This document shows positions 34,724-47,169 of a DNA stretch of 64,000 nucleotides, piece after piece. The translations under genes and the position numbers were made by a program. The notes beneath the pieces are model-generated. The model was not told the origin of the DNA, did not search any database, and saw only the letters and a list, made by a program, of their open reading frames with translations. Positions within the stretch are counted from its first letter, which is position 1. Each line of letters opens with the position of its first letter. The stretch is from Tiliqua scincoides (taxonomy: Eukaryota > Chordata > Lepidosauria > Squamata > Scincidae), in contig NC_089821.1 in assembly GCF_035046505.1 (NCBI RefSeq), forward strand, positions 1,302,001 to 1,366,000, in the 5' to 3' direction.

Positions 34724-36007
34724 CTGCTTAAAACAAAAGTATCAACAAGTGATTTTATTTAAAAAAAATTTAAAAAAATGAGAGGGCCATTAAGGCTCCA
34801 ACTACTACAAAGTCTGTGTGAGAGGAAAAACCAAGCCTTCTAAATTTGTTGATTTACTTGATTTAATATCCAAAATGCCCATTGCATCAGCTCCAATGTG
34901 ATGTTACATGTTTTTTAAAAGCTGTTACATTAAGCAGCCTAGGTTGTCACTTTAATGTCATTGCCTGTAAGTGGGGAGGGGCAATCTATTTGTGCCCAAC
35001 AGTAGCATAAAAATGGGGGGCTGGGAGCATTGTGGGCCTCGGGTGCCAAGCAGCAAGGGTATGACAAGTTGCCTCTCAATTTTTTAAATCTTATATTTTT
35101 GAATAATACCATCATGTTATATATCATTAGATGAGCAATTACATGCGTAATGCAATGAAACAAACCATGTCGAAATATGTCTATTCTGTCAAATGTTATA
35201 GCCAAAAAACCAGAAAAGGAAATGTAACAAAACGTGCATTACACTGAAAATCTTATAACAAAAGGTGTACCTTATAACAAAAAGTGGAGTACACTGGGAG
35301 TAAATAGCTTGTTGCAAGCAATCCAGAAAACCACATGGATTCTTCATAAATGTATGTATGTTTTGTCTTTCTTCTACATTACAACAAAACTGCTTTTGTA
35401 TGTATGATAGACCACAAGCCCACTGCATATTATCTTGATGGGCATTCCTTCCCTGTTTTGTTTTGGGTTCTGATCTCTAATGTTCACTGCATATGTTAAC
35501 CCTATTATATATAAATTGAATCAAAGAAAATGTTCATTGTCTGCGCTTCTTCTTTGGCCATTATTATTAATTTCATATCATGATTATTACTGAAAATGGT
35601 TTTGTCATGGGGAGGGTGCCAAAGATTTATGGCACTGGGTGCCAAATGACTTTCGTATGCCACTGGTGCCCAATATGACAGTTTTTTAAACCTTTCCTCC
35701 CCCACCCCCACCATTAGAATCTTGCATTGAATTGGTAAGAATCACATGGAATTGAAGAGTTCAGGACTTGTTTATATCAGTTTTTGAAGGACTGGATCTA
35801 TTTGGAGGAGGTGTGGCTGTTCAGAGAGGCCTTGTTTGTGCTTTTTTGTCCCTTCTTTTGAGCAACAATCATTGCGTAAAACAAGTTTAAGTAGGTTTGG
35901 GTGACTGAATAGCATCTCCATCACATGTTCCCTTGTATGTTTGGTAGGGATATTTTAGGTTTACATTTCATTTTTGTCTACCCTTTTGCCAAAGAGTTTA
36001 GGGAGAT

Positions 36008-36085
36008 GTACACTGTGCCTCTATTTTATTGTCACAATAACCCTCTGAGGTAGGTTTGGCTGAGAGATGATAACTGGTCATCCAG
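36008..36085 (-). mobile_element. MIR/CORE-SINE-like fragment
   Basis: tattgtcacaataaccctc, tgaggtaggtttggctgaga and ggtcatccagtgagcttc resemble the antisense core of MIR-type SINEs. It is short and diverged; compare the better copy at 56236-56440. Confidence 0.4.
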
Positions 36086-36097
36086 TGAGCTTCATTG

Positions 36098-36515
36098 ACT
36101 GACACCGCACTCCTGTCTTGCGCTGGAATAGGCAAGTCAGGAGACTTGTGTTTTATCCAGCATGAGATAGGATGCCAATGGGCGCCTGAGGTGATGCATG
36201 TCTGAGGAGAGCGGAGCAGCTTGCAGCTGGATCCCAGCCCTGCCCACCCACCTTCCCCTGCCCCAGAATGCCCCCCTCCTCATCACCTCCTCCCGGCTCC
36301 CTCCCCCGAGCCTTGCATTGGCTGAGCTCAGCCAACGCAAGGCTCCCTCTGCAAGCCACCACTGAATGCAACCTCTGTGGGCCAGTGCACCTCCCTGTGC
36401 TGGCACAGCTTACTCCCAAGGAGGTGCAAACATGCTTTACAGTATGTTTGTGACCCTCCTAGGCTGGCACAAGGGACTTGCGCCAGCCTAACTTGTGGTT
36501 AGGATTGTGCCCTGA
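36098..36515. mobile_element. GC-rich MITE family 3 piece
   Basis: It contains aaggctccctctgcaagcc, aatgcaacctctgtgggcc, tgctggcacagcttactcc and ggttaggattgtgccc at the right edge. The right end has the family inverted word aggattgtgcc and the left edge is unclear. The overlapping ORFs here are compositional. Confidence 0.5.
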
Positions 36516-37079
36516 ATCAGGGTTTGAATCCAAGTCCCTCCAGTCTTAGTCAGACATGTCAACCACTACAGCACTGATGAATAACTTGGACAGTGTGATG
36601 CTAAATGCTCAAAGTACAGAAGAAGTTAACTCAGCGCGGTCCTTCTGTATCCCTCATTTTGTTCAAACACACCCAAGGCCCCCATTCTCACAGTTTTGCA
36701 ACAACAGAGTTGATGAGATGCAATTCCTTCCTGTAAAGGTGCTGTCAGAATCCCAGCAGACTATTTGGGAGGAGTCCACCACACAGCCTCTTCCCAAGCC
36801 AGCTTAGCACCAATTTTGGGAAGTGCAGTTTGGGCTTTGAGAAAGAGCTACGTGGTGAACCTGAAGCTTCTGACAGTGACTGCTGCACACGAAGGGAAGA
36901 GAACATCTGAAGGGGGGTCTCTGTCAGCTAAGAGTGGACCCTTCATTGAGCAGAAAGAGACACATTTCATAGATGAGAATTCACATCACGTATTCCAGAG
37001 TATGACGAGAGAGCTATTCAGTGCTAAAATTATTGCTGCCAACATACACTGCCAGCCATGGTCCTGGGATAATTGCATT

Positions 37080-37480
37080 TTTGCTTGATTAAAGATTCCT
37101 GGAGTGACCGCTGAGCACTACCTCTGCACGTCCTCCGTTCATTTCAAGCAAACTTGCAGTCGGTTCTTGCACAGTCGGTTCTAACACTGTTTTTGTGTTG
37201 TGCCAAAAACAAACTTTTAGCCCAGAGGCTCTGCCTGCCCACACTGATTACATCTCGCGAATATTTTTAATTCAGCAGATGTCATGGCTAAATAATTGCT
37301 GCAGAAAAATGTTTTGGAAAATGTCCCAGGAACTATCGGCATGACATCACACATTATTTTCTTTGCACTGCCTTAAAAATCTACCTTTGTTGGCATTTTG
37401 AAATAAAAGCATGAAATTATCATAAAAGAGACAGGATCTTATCTTGCTATTCCAGCAGTATGTGTGTTATGGCTAGAAAG
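37080..37480. promoter_or_regulatory. Candidate conserved non-coding block (inferred)
   Basis: This unique AT-rich stretch (gcttgattaaagattcctgg, tctcgcgaatatttttaatt, catggctaaataattgctgc, tgaaataaaagcatgaaatt) lies downstream of PAX9. It could instead be distal PAX9 3' UTR, since a minus-strand AATAAA (tttatt at 37491-37496) sits at its edge. No repeat match was seen. Confidence 0.25.
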
Positions 37481-37490
37481 AAATGGAGAT

Positions 37491-39194
37491 TTTATTGAAG
37501 CCGTCTTTCAAAATCTGTATTGAATGATGTATTTTTACATTATTGCACTAGACTTACAAAAATACACAATATATTAATATTTTATAATGCTAGGAAATAC
37601 GTCACTTTTCCAATCTTTCCTTTTCATGGTTAATATTCAGCACGCATCTGCAAGCTTGAGGAAGGCTTTCCAAAACGATATTCACAACTTTATTATAGTC
37701 CAAGGAAAACAGGCCATCTTGAAAAGATTATACTGTCAAAGGAAGAGAGGAAAAGAGAGCAATTGGAATCCCAGTGGCCATGAAGAGACCCTTGATAAAG
37801 GATACAGAGATGCAAAAATGGAATTGTGTTAACATTATAAATAGCATTTGTTGTACCGCCACCAATATGCCTATTAGCAAAACATGCTTATGTACAACTA
37901 TGTAAACTTCACCAAAAGCTGTTTTTTTTTTCCTTTACATTCAATAAAGTAGGGATTTAAGACAATGCTTCTTGCGTGTATGTCTTTTTTTGGTAAATGG
38001 CATTATTGTGGGGACTGGAATTACTGAACGCAGGAAAGCCAACGCATTGCAGTACAGTTTTCTTTCACAGTGGTTCTGTTTACTTGGGGCCTCATTCACC
38101 CATCTCCTGCACGGACCCCTTGAAATGAATGGGAGCTTCACAAGAGCTCTACCATTCTTGGGCAGGAGAACTTCCTGGTGGATTGTGCCCTTGGATGATC
38201 AAAAATCTGCACAAATTTCACATTAAGAGTAAGCTTCCATTTTGTTCGGGTGCTTTCCATCCATATCTTTTTCATCCGCTGGCTAGATGTGCGGTAGTAA
38301 TTCTGATTTTAGGAGACTGGGTACCATTTGGAAGACTGACGTTCCAGTCCAGAAGAAGTTGGTCATGCCATTGAAATCACTCACAAGTGAGTCACTCTAA
38401 GTTACTTTCTGGAGAAATAAATGGTTTTTCATGACATGCAGACACCTTACACACAAAACATAATCAAAAAACTGTCCAAACTTGAACCATTTGAGTCAAA
38501 TGCCATCACCAAGAACAAAACAAAATAGCAAATGGCTAAGATACAACCTTTTAACAACAAAAGCAAAAAGAAATGAGTTGGGAACAGAACACAAATGATG
38601 ACCAAAGTCCATATTTACATATAGAAAACACACGTATTACTGTCTTTGTGACCACAATAAAATACAGGATAAATAACAGAGCTGCATTTGATTCTATATT
38701 TTGTTACTGTTAAAAAAAAAATCATCTGCTAACCCAAACAATTGTTCACATGTCCATTCCCAAAAACAACAGCTATTGAATGATCTCGAAGATAACTTCT
38801 GTTTGGTCACATTTATTGATTAGATTTGTCATGTGTCTACTGATACCCTTGACTGATTTTCCACAAAACTAAACAATTGCACGTTTGAGAAGGTCTCGTT
38901 GATTTAGAATAAATATGTGTGGTTTGACCAATGAACAGTCGCGCAACAAGCCCTCTGAGGGTTGAAGGGTCCCTTTCTGCAAAACAGTGCAAGGGGCAAT
39001 AACGTATCACTTTCATGTGTTATTTACACTTATCAAATCCCAAAGATTTTCCTTTCAGGAGGGGAGGCAGAATGTCATTGAAAAAATATTAAAGTGTCTC
39101 CAGCCTCAGAGTTCTACCAGTGAGAAGGCACTCGGGAAGGAAGGATCGTACAGGGCCTGGGCTGGACAGACATGGCTTTGCCATGTTTCTGACA
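37491..39194 (-). other. PAX9: PAX9 3' UTR (extent inferred)
   Basis: This sequence follows the PAX9 stop on the - strand. Minus-strand AATAAA signals (tttatt on +) occur at 38812-38817, about 380 nt after the stop, and at 37689-37694 and 37491-37496. Which one is used cannot be decided here. A small TIR-type fragment (ccccttgaaatgaatggg at about 38114) lies inside. The block 38400-39000 is unique and AT-rich. Confidence 0.4.
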
Positions 39195-39449
39195 TCAGAG
39201 CGCAGAGGCAGCAACGGAGTGACTACCTTCTCGAACTGTCTGCATGCCCTTGAAGGCCAGCGATGCCGGGATGTCACAGCTGTGTGGCGAAAGGGGGGTG
39301 CCTCCAGCATGCTGCCAGCCGTGACCCGTGACGTAGCCAGAAGGAGCGGCGCTGTAAGCCATGTACGGGGATACCTGCGCGGGCGTGGGGTACGGTGCCA
39401 TGGTTGGTGCAGAGACAAAGCTCCCAACTGTTGGAAGGCCACTCGGGGA
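39195..39449 (-). CDS. PAX9: PAX9 terminal coding exon
   Basis: On the - strand, the acceptor ctcctctcttccag is followed by 84 codons and TGA (39195-39197). They read [69 protein letters not shown] and [15 protein letters not shown]. This is the C-terminal transactivation end of PAX9, the paired-domain transcription factor needed for tooth, palate, pharyngeal-pouch and vertebral development. It matches human PAX9 closely from memory (ending KGMQAAREGSHSVTASAL). The DNA-binding paired domain is in upstream exons beyond the window. The exon starts in phase 0. The convergent neighbour SLC25A21 supports orthology. Confidence 0.95.
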   Translation of the reverse strand, partial: SPSGLPTVGSFVSAPTMAPYPTPAQVSPYMAYSAAPSGYVTGHGWQHAGGTPLSPHSCDIPASLAFKGMQTVREGSHSVAASAL

Positions 39450-39865
39450 CTGGAAGAGAGGAGGAGAAACACATGAAGAGTTTGGCTGCTCGACAAAGGA
39501 AAAAGATACAAATTTAAAAATTCATGATTTGATTTGGGTTTGGTGTCGGTTTCAGGAGCAACATTTCAGGTTTCCAGGGTATGGGGAAGGCAAAACTCAG
39601 GAAGGTGAAGGACCTGTGCTGCCTCCCCCAACACTGAAGCTTAAATGGCCAAAAATGGCTATTTTTTACAATTATTTTCATTTGTTAAACATAAGAATGA
39701 CAATGTTTGTAAAGGTATCAAACTATTTCAGAAAGTGTTACCTGCTGGTAGACTGGACTCAGTGTCTGCTGTTAAGTTTTGGAACAGGGAAGCCTGTTTT
39801 ATTGTTGCTGGACTCTTGTCTTTTACAGGATGGTATGAGAAGTACTATTTTGCAGGGATGGGAAG

Positions 39866-40200
39866 GTCCACTGCGGCTTGACTCGGGTCGAGTCTGGAGT
39901 CACTGCCCCCCTGAGAACTGACTCGAAAATGAGTCAGAACAGGGGCACTTTCTGAGTTGACAAGTCACCCTTTTGTGACTTGATGGGAATTGAGTTGCCC
40001 CGCCCCCTTTAAAAAGACCGCCATGGAGGGGAAAATGGGGCGGCTGTCAGGATGTGGGTGTGTGTCAAAGTTCTCCTTTAATACTCCGCTGCTGTCCCCA
40101 CCCATCAGTAAACAGGACGGGAGGGGGTGGGACAGACTGTCAAAGAGCCTGGACAGAAGCAGCAAGAGGGAGAAGGGTCACACATCGTACCTGCAAGGCT
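39866..40200. mobile_element. Unclassified repeat-like stretch with GACTCG motifs
   Basis: gcttgactcgggtcgagtct, gaactgactcgaaaatgagt and gtcacccttttgtgacttga form imperfect palindromes, as seen at the edge of some DNA transposons. No partner end or second copy was seen in the window. Confidence 0.3.
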
Positions 40201-41715
40201 TACCAGAGTGACCCAGGCCATTACAACTCCAGTAAGGCAAGAACCCCCTTGGGCTCTTTCTCCTGCCCTCCCTCAGACCAAAAAGCATCAGACGCCCATC
40301 CTTTGTCCAATTATCATTGGTTCCTTCCAGGGCCTCTGAGAGGAATTTTGTCAGGGGGTACAAATTTTCTTTGGGGCCCTTCCCAAAGGTGGAAGGGGCA
40401 ATGGTGGCAGGCAGAACAAGGGGCAAGATAGGCAGGGAGAGGATACTGTCAGCCAGAATATGTAGTCTTTGGAGCCCAGGTCTACCTGATCACGCGGCAC
40501 TGGCAGCCAGATAAAGTAATATGGAAAACCAAACTCCCACATTTCTCTAAAACCTTTGAAATATGGAAAATCCATTGCAGAAAATCAGCATCTTCATATT
40601 TGGGCTCAGCCTAGAACGGACGGTGTCCTGTGCACCAAAACGAACTTCTGCGGCAGCTGCAGTCCCTGATCTCCTATACACTCTTTCATAGTGAGCGGAT
40701 CCTCAAGTTAAAGAGCTACAGTAGCGGGTCGGTTTCCTTAAGGAGGGTCATGGATGCGCACCTGGGCCTGGTGTGTATGGCTTGCAGCAGCAGTTGCTAC
40801 TGCATGCCTGTGGTTGTGCCCCCAGCATCATGGCAGGCAGCACGTTCAGGGGAGACAGGAAAATGTAAGATCCCAGGGACTTTTTAGGGCCCCTTGCTGA
40901 CACTGGGCCTGGATGCAAATTACCCCCTTTACCCCCCTCTCCTAGGCCCTGGTTCCTTCCTCCCTATCAGAGAGGGGCAGAACAGCTCACTCCTGCCTCC
41001 CCCTACTGCTCAGATGCATTGACCCTTCTCTGCCTCCCAGCTAGAACTTCCCTGCTGCTCACACGGTCTGAATGACGGCTCCATGAGGTTTTTCACATGG
41101 TAAAAAAGCACAGCCAGACAGGGTGAGAAATGTCTGCCAATAAATTAAGCTTATATCGTCATGGCCTGGTCTGAGAGGTCACTGCGAGGTCTGAGCTTTC
41201 CAAGCAAGTCACAGCACCAGGAGAAGCAATGCAGAGATAGAGGGCTGTTCTCCAAGGCAACCCCTCCAGGGCAATGTTGCAGACAAAGTTAACCTTCTCC
41301 GCCTGAGCATAAGGCCAGCCGGGGCTGAAGGCTTCCATTCAAATCAAGCAAACCTCCTTCTCTTTTTAGCAGACCTTCTGCAGCCTTGTTTCGTTTTGCA
41401 AATGCTTGGCAGAGGCTGTTTTTTTTAAACACCAGGACATCATCCTTGTTTCCATTTGAAACAAAGCCCAGGCTACAATTCAGTGCGCCATTATTAAGAA
41501 TAACACCCATGGAAAGCATGGGTCTACTTCTGGGTAAATAGGGTTGCAACTATGTGCAGTTGCAGTTGCCCATAGTCATTCCTTGTTGCTTGTCTCTCTA
41601 CTGTGAATTGAACTGCACACCCCCAGTTACGTGTTCTAAGTTGCATGTTTTATGTAGAGCCTCCGGCTTAACACACAAGGCACCCTAAAGAAGGATTTGA
41701 TTCATGGTTCTCCTC

Positions 41716-42195
41716 CAGTGTTTCTCAACCTTTTTCACTTGCATAACCCTTGGCAGCCTATTTTCATAAATTGTACCCCTCATATTAGCTAAGTGCTTGT
41801 AATTAATATTAATTTAAGTCCTCATCTCCTCTATATGAAAACCCAGACTTCACGTATTCATCACAGTATTTTCTCTTCTTGTCTGCTTGAAGAAGACTAT
41901 GCTTTCGCACTGTTTTGCACCAGAAGCGACCTGAGAAATTCTGGGTGATTGATCACTTTCCATATTATGTTTCAGCTTTTTTATTGTGCTGGTTTTCAAT
42001 CACTGGTTCATACATGAATTGATGACCAAAAACTAGGTGGGGCTTTCCCAGCCAACTACCTGCCTCCCTTCCTGCCTTGCTGTACCTGAAGACATTCTGG
42101 AGCACTGGCTGTCTTTTTCCGCCATTATTCAATTCTTTTTCAAGCACCCCTAAAGTGCCCCTGGGGGTACATGTACCCCAAGCTGGGAACCATTG
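41716..42195. mobile_element. hAT-like non-autonomous element (480 bp)
   Basis: It begins cagtgtttctcaaccttttt and ends taccccaagctgggaaccattg, a decayed pair of standard hAT termini. The flanking 8-mers (ttctcctc and ttccactg) match at only five positions, so the target duplication is weak. The interior includes gggggtacatgtacccc near the right end. It is non-coding. Confidence 0.65.
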
Positions 42196-42241
42196 TTCCA
42201 CTGGTATGTTCTTCACAGTGAACTTATTCTGACAGTGTTTA

Positions 42242-42411
42242 CAAAAACAACAACAACCAGTATTTATATACCGCTTTTCAACAAAAAGTTCACAAAGCGG
42301 TTTACAGAGAAAATCAAATATCTAATGGCTCCCTGTCCCAAAAGGGCTCACAATCTAAAAAGATGCCAAGGAATACCAGCAGACAGCCACTAGAAAAGAC
42401 GCTGCTGGGGT
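42242..42411 (-). mobile_element. SINE-A copy, 5'-truncated
   Basis: (AAC)n is followed by cagtatttatataccgcttt, aagttcacaaagcggtttac, ggctcacaatctaaaaagat and agacgctgctggggt. It is the same family as 2197-2527 and ends earlier, at the equivalent of the middle of the unit. Confidence 0.75.
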
Positions 42412-42714
42412 GTCTTTTATGTTATGAAGAGGTTATGAAGACCAGAATTTAAAAAGTTAAAGAATAAAAATGTATCTTCGACTCTTTTACTATATTTTTA
42501 ATAAATTAGAGGTTGTACAGTTCTCTTAATTACTGGAAGGTAATTCTTAACAATTACTGGTAGGTTATTCTTCAGGATCTGAGCTCAGGTAAAATCAGAC
42601 AAAACTATAGTCAATCACCTTCCTGAGTTTAACTCCTTCCTCCCCCCCTCCCGATTAATCCAAGAGTCAGAAATTTCCATGATTTTTTTGTTCATAGGCT
42701 GACTTAGACTTAAC

Positions 42715-42965
42715 TATGAGGTCAACTTATGGGCAGGTGTCTGTGGTGAGCTCCATTAATTTCAATGGGACTTACTCCCAGGCAACATTCCCCCTCAAGG
42801 GTCCATGCTACTGCACAGACCCATTTGCTCAGCAGTATTTCCAGTCACAGCGCGATGACATCATATGCCATTTCTGGACTTCTGGAAATGCCAAGCTCTG
42901 AGCTGCATGGAGCTCAGTGTGGCTGGAAATAATTCTCCCAGGTAAGTGCGCAAAGGATTGTACCC
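42715..42965. mobile_element. Diverged MITE family 2 or 3 fragment
   Basis: ttcaatgggacttactccca, then gcaaaggattgtaccctta, match recurring interior and terminal words. The middle is unlike the short family 2 copies, so it may be a longer relative. Confidence 0.4.
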
Positions 42966-44095
42966 TTAATGGCATTTTTCTGGTTTGAATGTCAAGGTCT
43001 GTCTAAGTCATGAAGGAATTGACGCATTGAAACTTGCCATGCTCATAGCTTGGTGCTGAAAGTCAAAACCAAAACTGGAGGAAGAAGGAAGGGGAAGTAT
43101 TTTATTGTGTAGGGGGGTGGGTGGTCATTCTTCTCATATCCCTACTTTTTATTTTATTTGGACAGTGCTTACATGAAGGTGTTATTAACAGAGTTAATAA
43201 AACCATTGAAGAAGGATGAATGGAAGTGTTTCCTTGACCGGAATGCATATTCGATTTTAAACTCTCTCTGTTCTGCTTTCTCTCTTGCTTTGATAACACA
43301 TTCCAGACTAAAAGGCATTCTTAGCATCACTTGTGAAAACACCCTAAGCCCATGTTAAGTGATCCTTTTTTTGCAGGGGGGGGGGAGGAGGGGTAGATCA
43401 ACTGCCAAAAATGTCATCCAGTTGCATTGTACGTGAGAAATTCTCTTGCACAAATGGGAAAGAAATTAATGGAAGCGCCACCCAGCTCATTTCCAATGGA
43501 ACTTGTGCAGGACCAGCTTCCTGGTAGATTTTTCTTTTGGAATTGAGCCTTAAGTTGCTTTCTTCCATATTTAAAGCTTCCTTCCTGGAATAAAAAAAAA
43601 ATGTGTGGTACGAAACAGCAGGGTGGGAGGGACCCATCTGCAGAGTGGAAAGCAAATGATCTTGTTTTGAATGTGTTCTGGTGAGGGCAGGAGGTCTTTG
43701 CAATGGTTTTAAAAACTGGCTTGCTTTATTTAAAGAAAGTGCCATTCATTGTGAATTCCTGCTGTGACAGAGGCATACCTCTCCCTTCTTTATACAAACA
43801 GAAACCTGCACCACCAGCTTACACAAACACTCAGGCTGCATAGTAGCTGGGACAATATGGAGATACTCTCTTTTGAGCTGGTAGGATTGCAGAACTTGTG
43901 GCAACCATTTGTCTCTCCCCCACGTAGAGGCAAGTTCATGGATAGCAGCTCTGTCACCAACCCAGACTCTGCAGCTGGTGGCACCCCAAAGCATCCCAAC
44001 TTGACCAGGGACTTGCCAAGGACTACCAAATGAGTTTCTTAGCTTAGCAGGCATTTGAGCTTGGATTTGCCCCACCCAGGTCCAGCACTGTAACC

Positions 44096-44130
44096 ACTAT
44101 ACTACACTATACTACACTATACTATGCTAC
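44096..44130. repeat. Short tandem ctatactaca repeat
   Basis: ctatactaca is repeated about three times with small variation, giving some 35 bp. It follows a MIR-like end (tgtaaccactata). Confidence 0.85.
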
Positions 44131-44957
44131 ACTGGATCTTACACTATCCTAATGTCTTCATTGAATAGGCTGTGACCTAGAGGATGGCCATGTGTAGCCT
44201 CATTGTACAGATCCAGAGATACTTATTTCTTGAAACAGGCAGGCCTCCATTTCACTTCACAAATGATACTCAAACCTCCTTTGAGTATCAAAAACAGTTG
44301 GCCACATGGCACATGGGGGTGACTTTGTAATACCTCCCTTGTCACACTTTGCCCATTTAAAATAATCCTAGATCCTTCCAATGTCACAGCTTTGTTTCCC
44401 ACTGGATGCATGACATATTTTACAGATATTCGCATTCTTGTGAAACTTGTTAGCATATGGGCAGGAGGTCTGATCTAGAGGGTAGAGTTGCCATTAAGCC
44501 TGAAGATAGCATTTGAAGGTCGCCAGTTTGAGATCACTAGAAGCTTCCATGAGACCTTGAGAAGTGACTGACAAGCTGAGCTATTCCAGTCGCTCTTTGG
44601 TGTAAGCAAAAAAGTAGTCTCAGCTGACTTGTAGTGAGAGAAAGGAGCTGTTTGTCAGCCAGGATGGGAGGGAAGTGTTACCAGGCTGTGAAAGATTCAT
44701 CTGGAATGTTGTTTGGTTCTTGAAAGATAGAACATCTTTGTTATTGTAAAAAACCCCTTGGGGGGGGGGGGTTGGAGAAAGTCTGACTGTGTAAACGCCT
44801 TGTAGTAAAGTCAAAGGAATAATCCAATGTCCAGTGTCCAAGAAAGGTGATATATAAATACTGGTGGGGGTGATGATGAAGATAGAATACAGTAGAGAGG
44901 CTGTTTAAAACAAACAACCCATTCCAACCAAGGAAGCTCAATTGAATTACAGGTTTA

Positions 44958-45533
44958 GAGCCCAATCCTGAGCTTGGCGCTCCAGCTTTCTGCCGGGGTG
45001 CACTGTGACAAATGTGCCGTAAGATACGCTTGCGAGGCTTACCACCGGGTTACTGCCCATGCTGGCCGGTGCTGGGCTAGCGCTGAGTTAGCTCTGGTCA
45101 GGCGCCCGACCTCCGCCGCTTGGCAGTCTCATGGACTGCCAAACCACGGAGAGGAAAGCAGGGCGAGGGGAGAGACGAGGAGGAGGTGTGACAGGGAAGG
45201 GGAAGGCGCAAAGAGGGCAGGTAGGAGGCGTGCCAAGGGGAGGGAGTGGGGAGGCAAAGAGGTGGGTCTGTTGGAGCTCCGCTCCACTGGATCCTGTCCG
45301 TTCGTGTAGGGCTTGGTGCCTTACACGAATGCATTTACCTTGCCACCGACCTTTTGGTTGGTGGGAAAGTGAGTAGCCCCATTGCAGGACTGCTTCCCTT
45401 ACCCGGGAGAAGGGGACAAAAGTCCCCTTCTCCCGAGGCGCCGTCTTCAACAGCCCGAAGCATGCAGGATGCGGTGGCAGTTGCTTTCGGTGTCGCTGAA
45501 GCTGGGCGCCCCGGAGAGCTCAGGATTGGACTG
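44958..45533. mobile_element. MITE family 3, complete (576 bp, TTA duplication)
   Basis: It starts gagcccaatcctgagct and ends agctcaggattggactg, with TTA on both sides (44955-44957, 45534-45536). The inverted match covers caatcctgagct perfectly. The interior is GC-rich (ccgtaagatacgcttgcg, gggcttggtgccttacacg). The 3-bp duplication and end sequence tie it to family 1, so both were probably moved by the same Harbinger-like transposase. ORFs up to 120 codons on both strands are compositional. Confidence 0.75.
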
Positions 45534-46423
45534 TTAAATGGCACTTTTGAAAATGACCACCTAGCACAATCACAGGCATGCTGACTTAGCTCCACTGAAT
45601 TCAATGGGTCTTCCTCCAAAAGCAAGTATGGCTAAGGCTGCCATTTGTATAGTGTGAATCGACAGTGAAATGCACTCCCATTTGTTAATCTGGCACTTCT
45701 TACAAGTACCACATTCACTTAAGGATGAAATGAAGGGGATTAAATTCCAAGGCCCTGTATATATTGGGCCAATAATTCACCCAGTGTATTTCAATGGAAG
45801 GAAATGAACGCCAAAACGTAAAATCAGGAGTTGGGAGAACCCTGCGGTGTTTATGGGCTCTCAAGGTACTTAGGCGTCTTTTCTTAAGTGCAGGGTTTTG
45901 TGGAACATTTTTCAGAGTTCTGTAAATACGTCTCCCATAATTGAAGCCATTGTTTATGAAAGGAAATTTAATTTTTTAAGAAGTGCTTGTAGCTGAATGT
46001 AGCCTATGTTCTTTTTTTTGGGGGGGGGGTCAAGTATCTAAGAGGCAAAATCCACAGGAAGACATTCTGAATTGTTTTTCAAATGCTCAGAAATTAATGT
46101 TTTGCAAGAGACACAGGGAGCTGAAAACTCAGAGGATCTAACTCTACCCCTCCATATCCTTTTAATAATTTGTATGTTCAGTAAATATACATATATAAAA
46201 TTATATTCTGACTGACACTAAACTTACTGTACAGTCTAGGGAGTCACTTCACAACTATACAAACTTAATCAAAAGAGAGAGGAATCAAGCCTGTAACTGA
46301 AGAAACAGGTTGGGTTCTTCACTGATGTGCTGTGCACTGACACATTTCCCATATGCCTGCTGATTTGACTGACACAATTGCCCTTTTCAAATATCATCCT
46401 CAACAACAACAACATCAAGAATA

Positions 46424-46875
46424 TATAAGAATGTAAGAAGAACCCCACTGGATCAGGCCAAGGGCCCATCTAGTCCAGCTTCCTGTATCTCACAGTGGCC
46501 CACCAGATGCCCCAGGGTGCACACAAGACAACAGACACAACCTGCATCCCGGTGCCCTCCCCTGCATCTGGCAATCAGAAGCAGCCTGCCTCTAAAACCA
46601 AGAACTTACACATACCTACTATGACTTGTAACCCATAATTAACTTCTCCAGAAATTTGTCCAATCCCCTCTTAAAGGCATCCAGGCAAGATGCCACCACT
46701 ACATCCTGTGGCAAGGAGTTCCACAAACTAATTACATGCTGGGTAAAGAAATATTTTTCTGTCTCTCCTAACTCTCCCAACACTCAGCTTTCGTGGATGT
46801 CCCCTGGTTCTGGTATTATGTGAGAGGGAAGAGAACGTCTCTATCCACTCTGTACATCCCCTGCATAATTTTGTA
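46424..46875 (-). mobile_element. CR1-like LINE 3' end, antisense
   Basis: It begins ataagaatgtaagaagaacc, with ccactggatcaggccaaggg, and continues as the antisense of the CR1 copy at 14535-15934 up to the equivalent of 15480 (ccctgcataattttgtata). The coding part is broken. It abuts a short SINE-A-like scrap, taccacttttcaacaagaag. It is older than the 14535 copy, judging by many differences. Confidence 0.9.
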
Positions 46876-47169
46876 TATACCACTTTTCAACAAGAAGCTT
46901 GGGGGAAGTCAAGATTCTACCCACTGGCCTCACCCCGAACCTACACATGTTCAATCCGGTGTTTGAACAGACCCTGCCTAACCACAGTAGTTCATGACTT
47001 GGTGACATCAGGACTTCTCTGTTGTGCTCTACCTGGGGCTGCCCTTGATAACTGTTTGGTAACTGCAATTTGTGTGGCATGCAGCTCAGTGATTTGACTC
47101 TGTCAGGCCACTTCTCCTTGCATCTGAACTGTTCATCCCCTGAGATGATCTGAGGGGGTTCTCCTTTTC

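Larger units (their letters stand above)
28301..37480. other. Convergent intergenic region, SLC25A21 to PAX9
   Basis: This is intergenic DNA between the 3' ends of the two genes. It has a GC-rich TIR-like stretch (28623-29475), a (CT)n run (30724-30772), a short MITE (31919-31998), a candidate conserved block (32960-33620), the 5S-SINE array (34125-34711), a MIR-like fragment (36008-36085), a MITE family 3 piece (36098-36515) and a second candidate block (37080-37480). Scattered ORFs have no recognisable domains. Segments 29500-30700, 34740-35980 and 36520-37070 show nothing I can name. Confidence 0.6.

Noticed and set aside
39361-39921. A 186-codon + strand ORF overlapping the PAX9 exon
   Set aside because: Its start is the antisense of PAX9 coding sequence and its remainder is repeat-like; there is no independent support.
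45088-45450. GC-rich region as a CpG-island promoter
   Set aside because: It is the interior of a complete MITE family 3 element with TTA duplications, which explains the composition.
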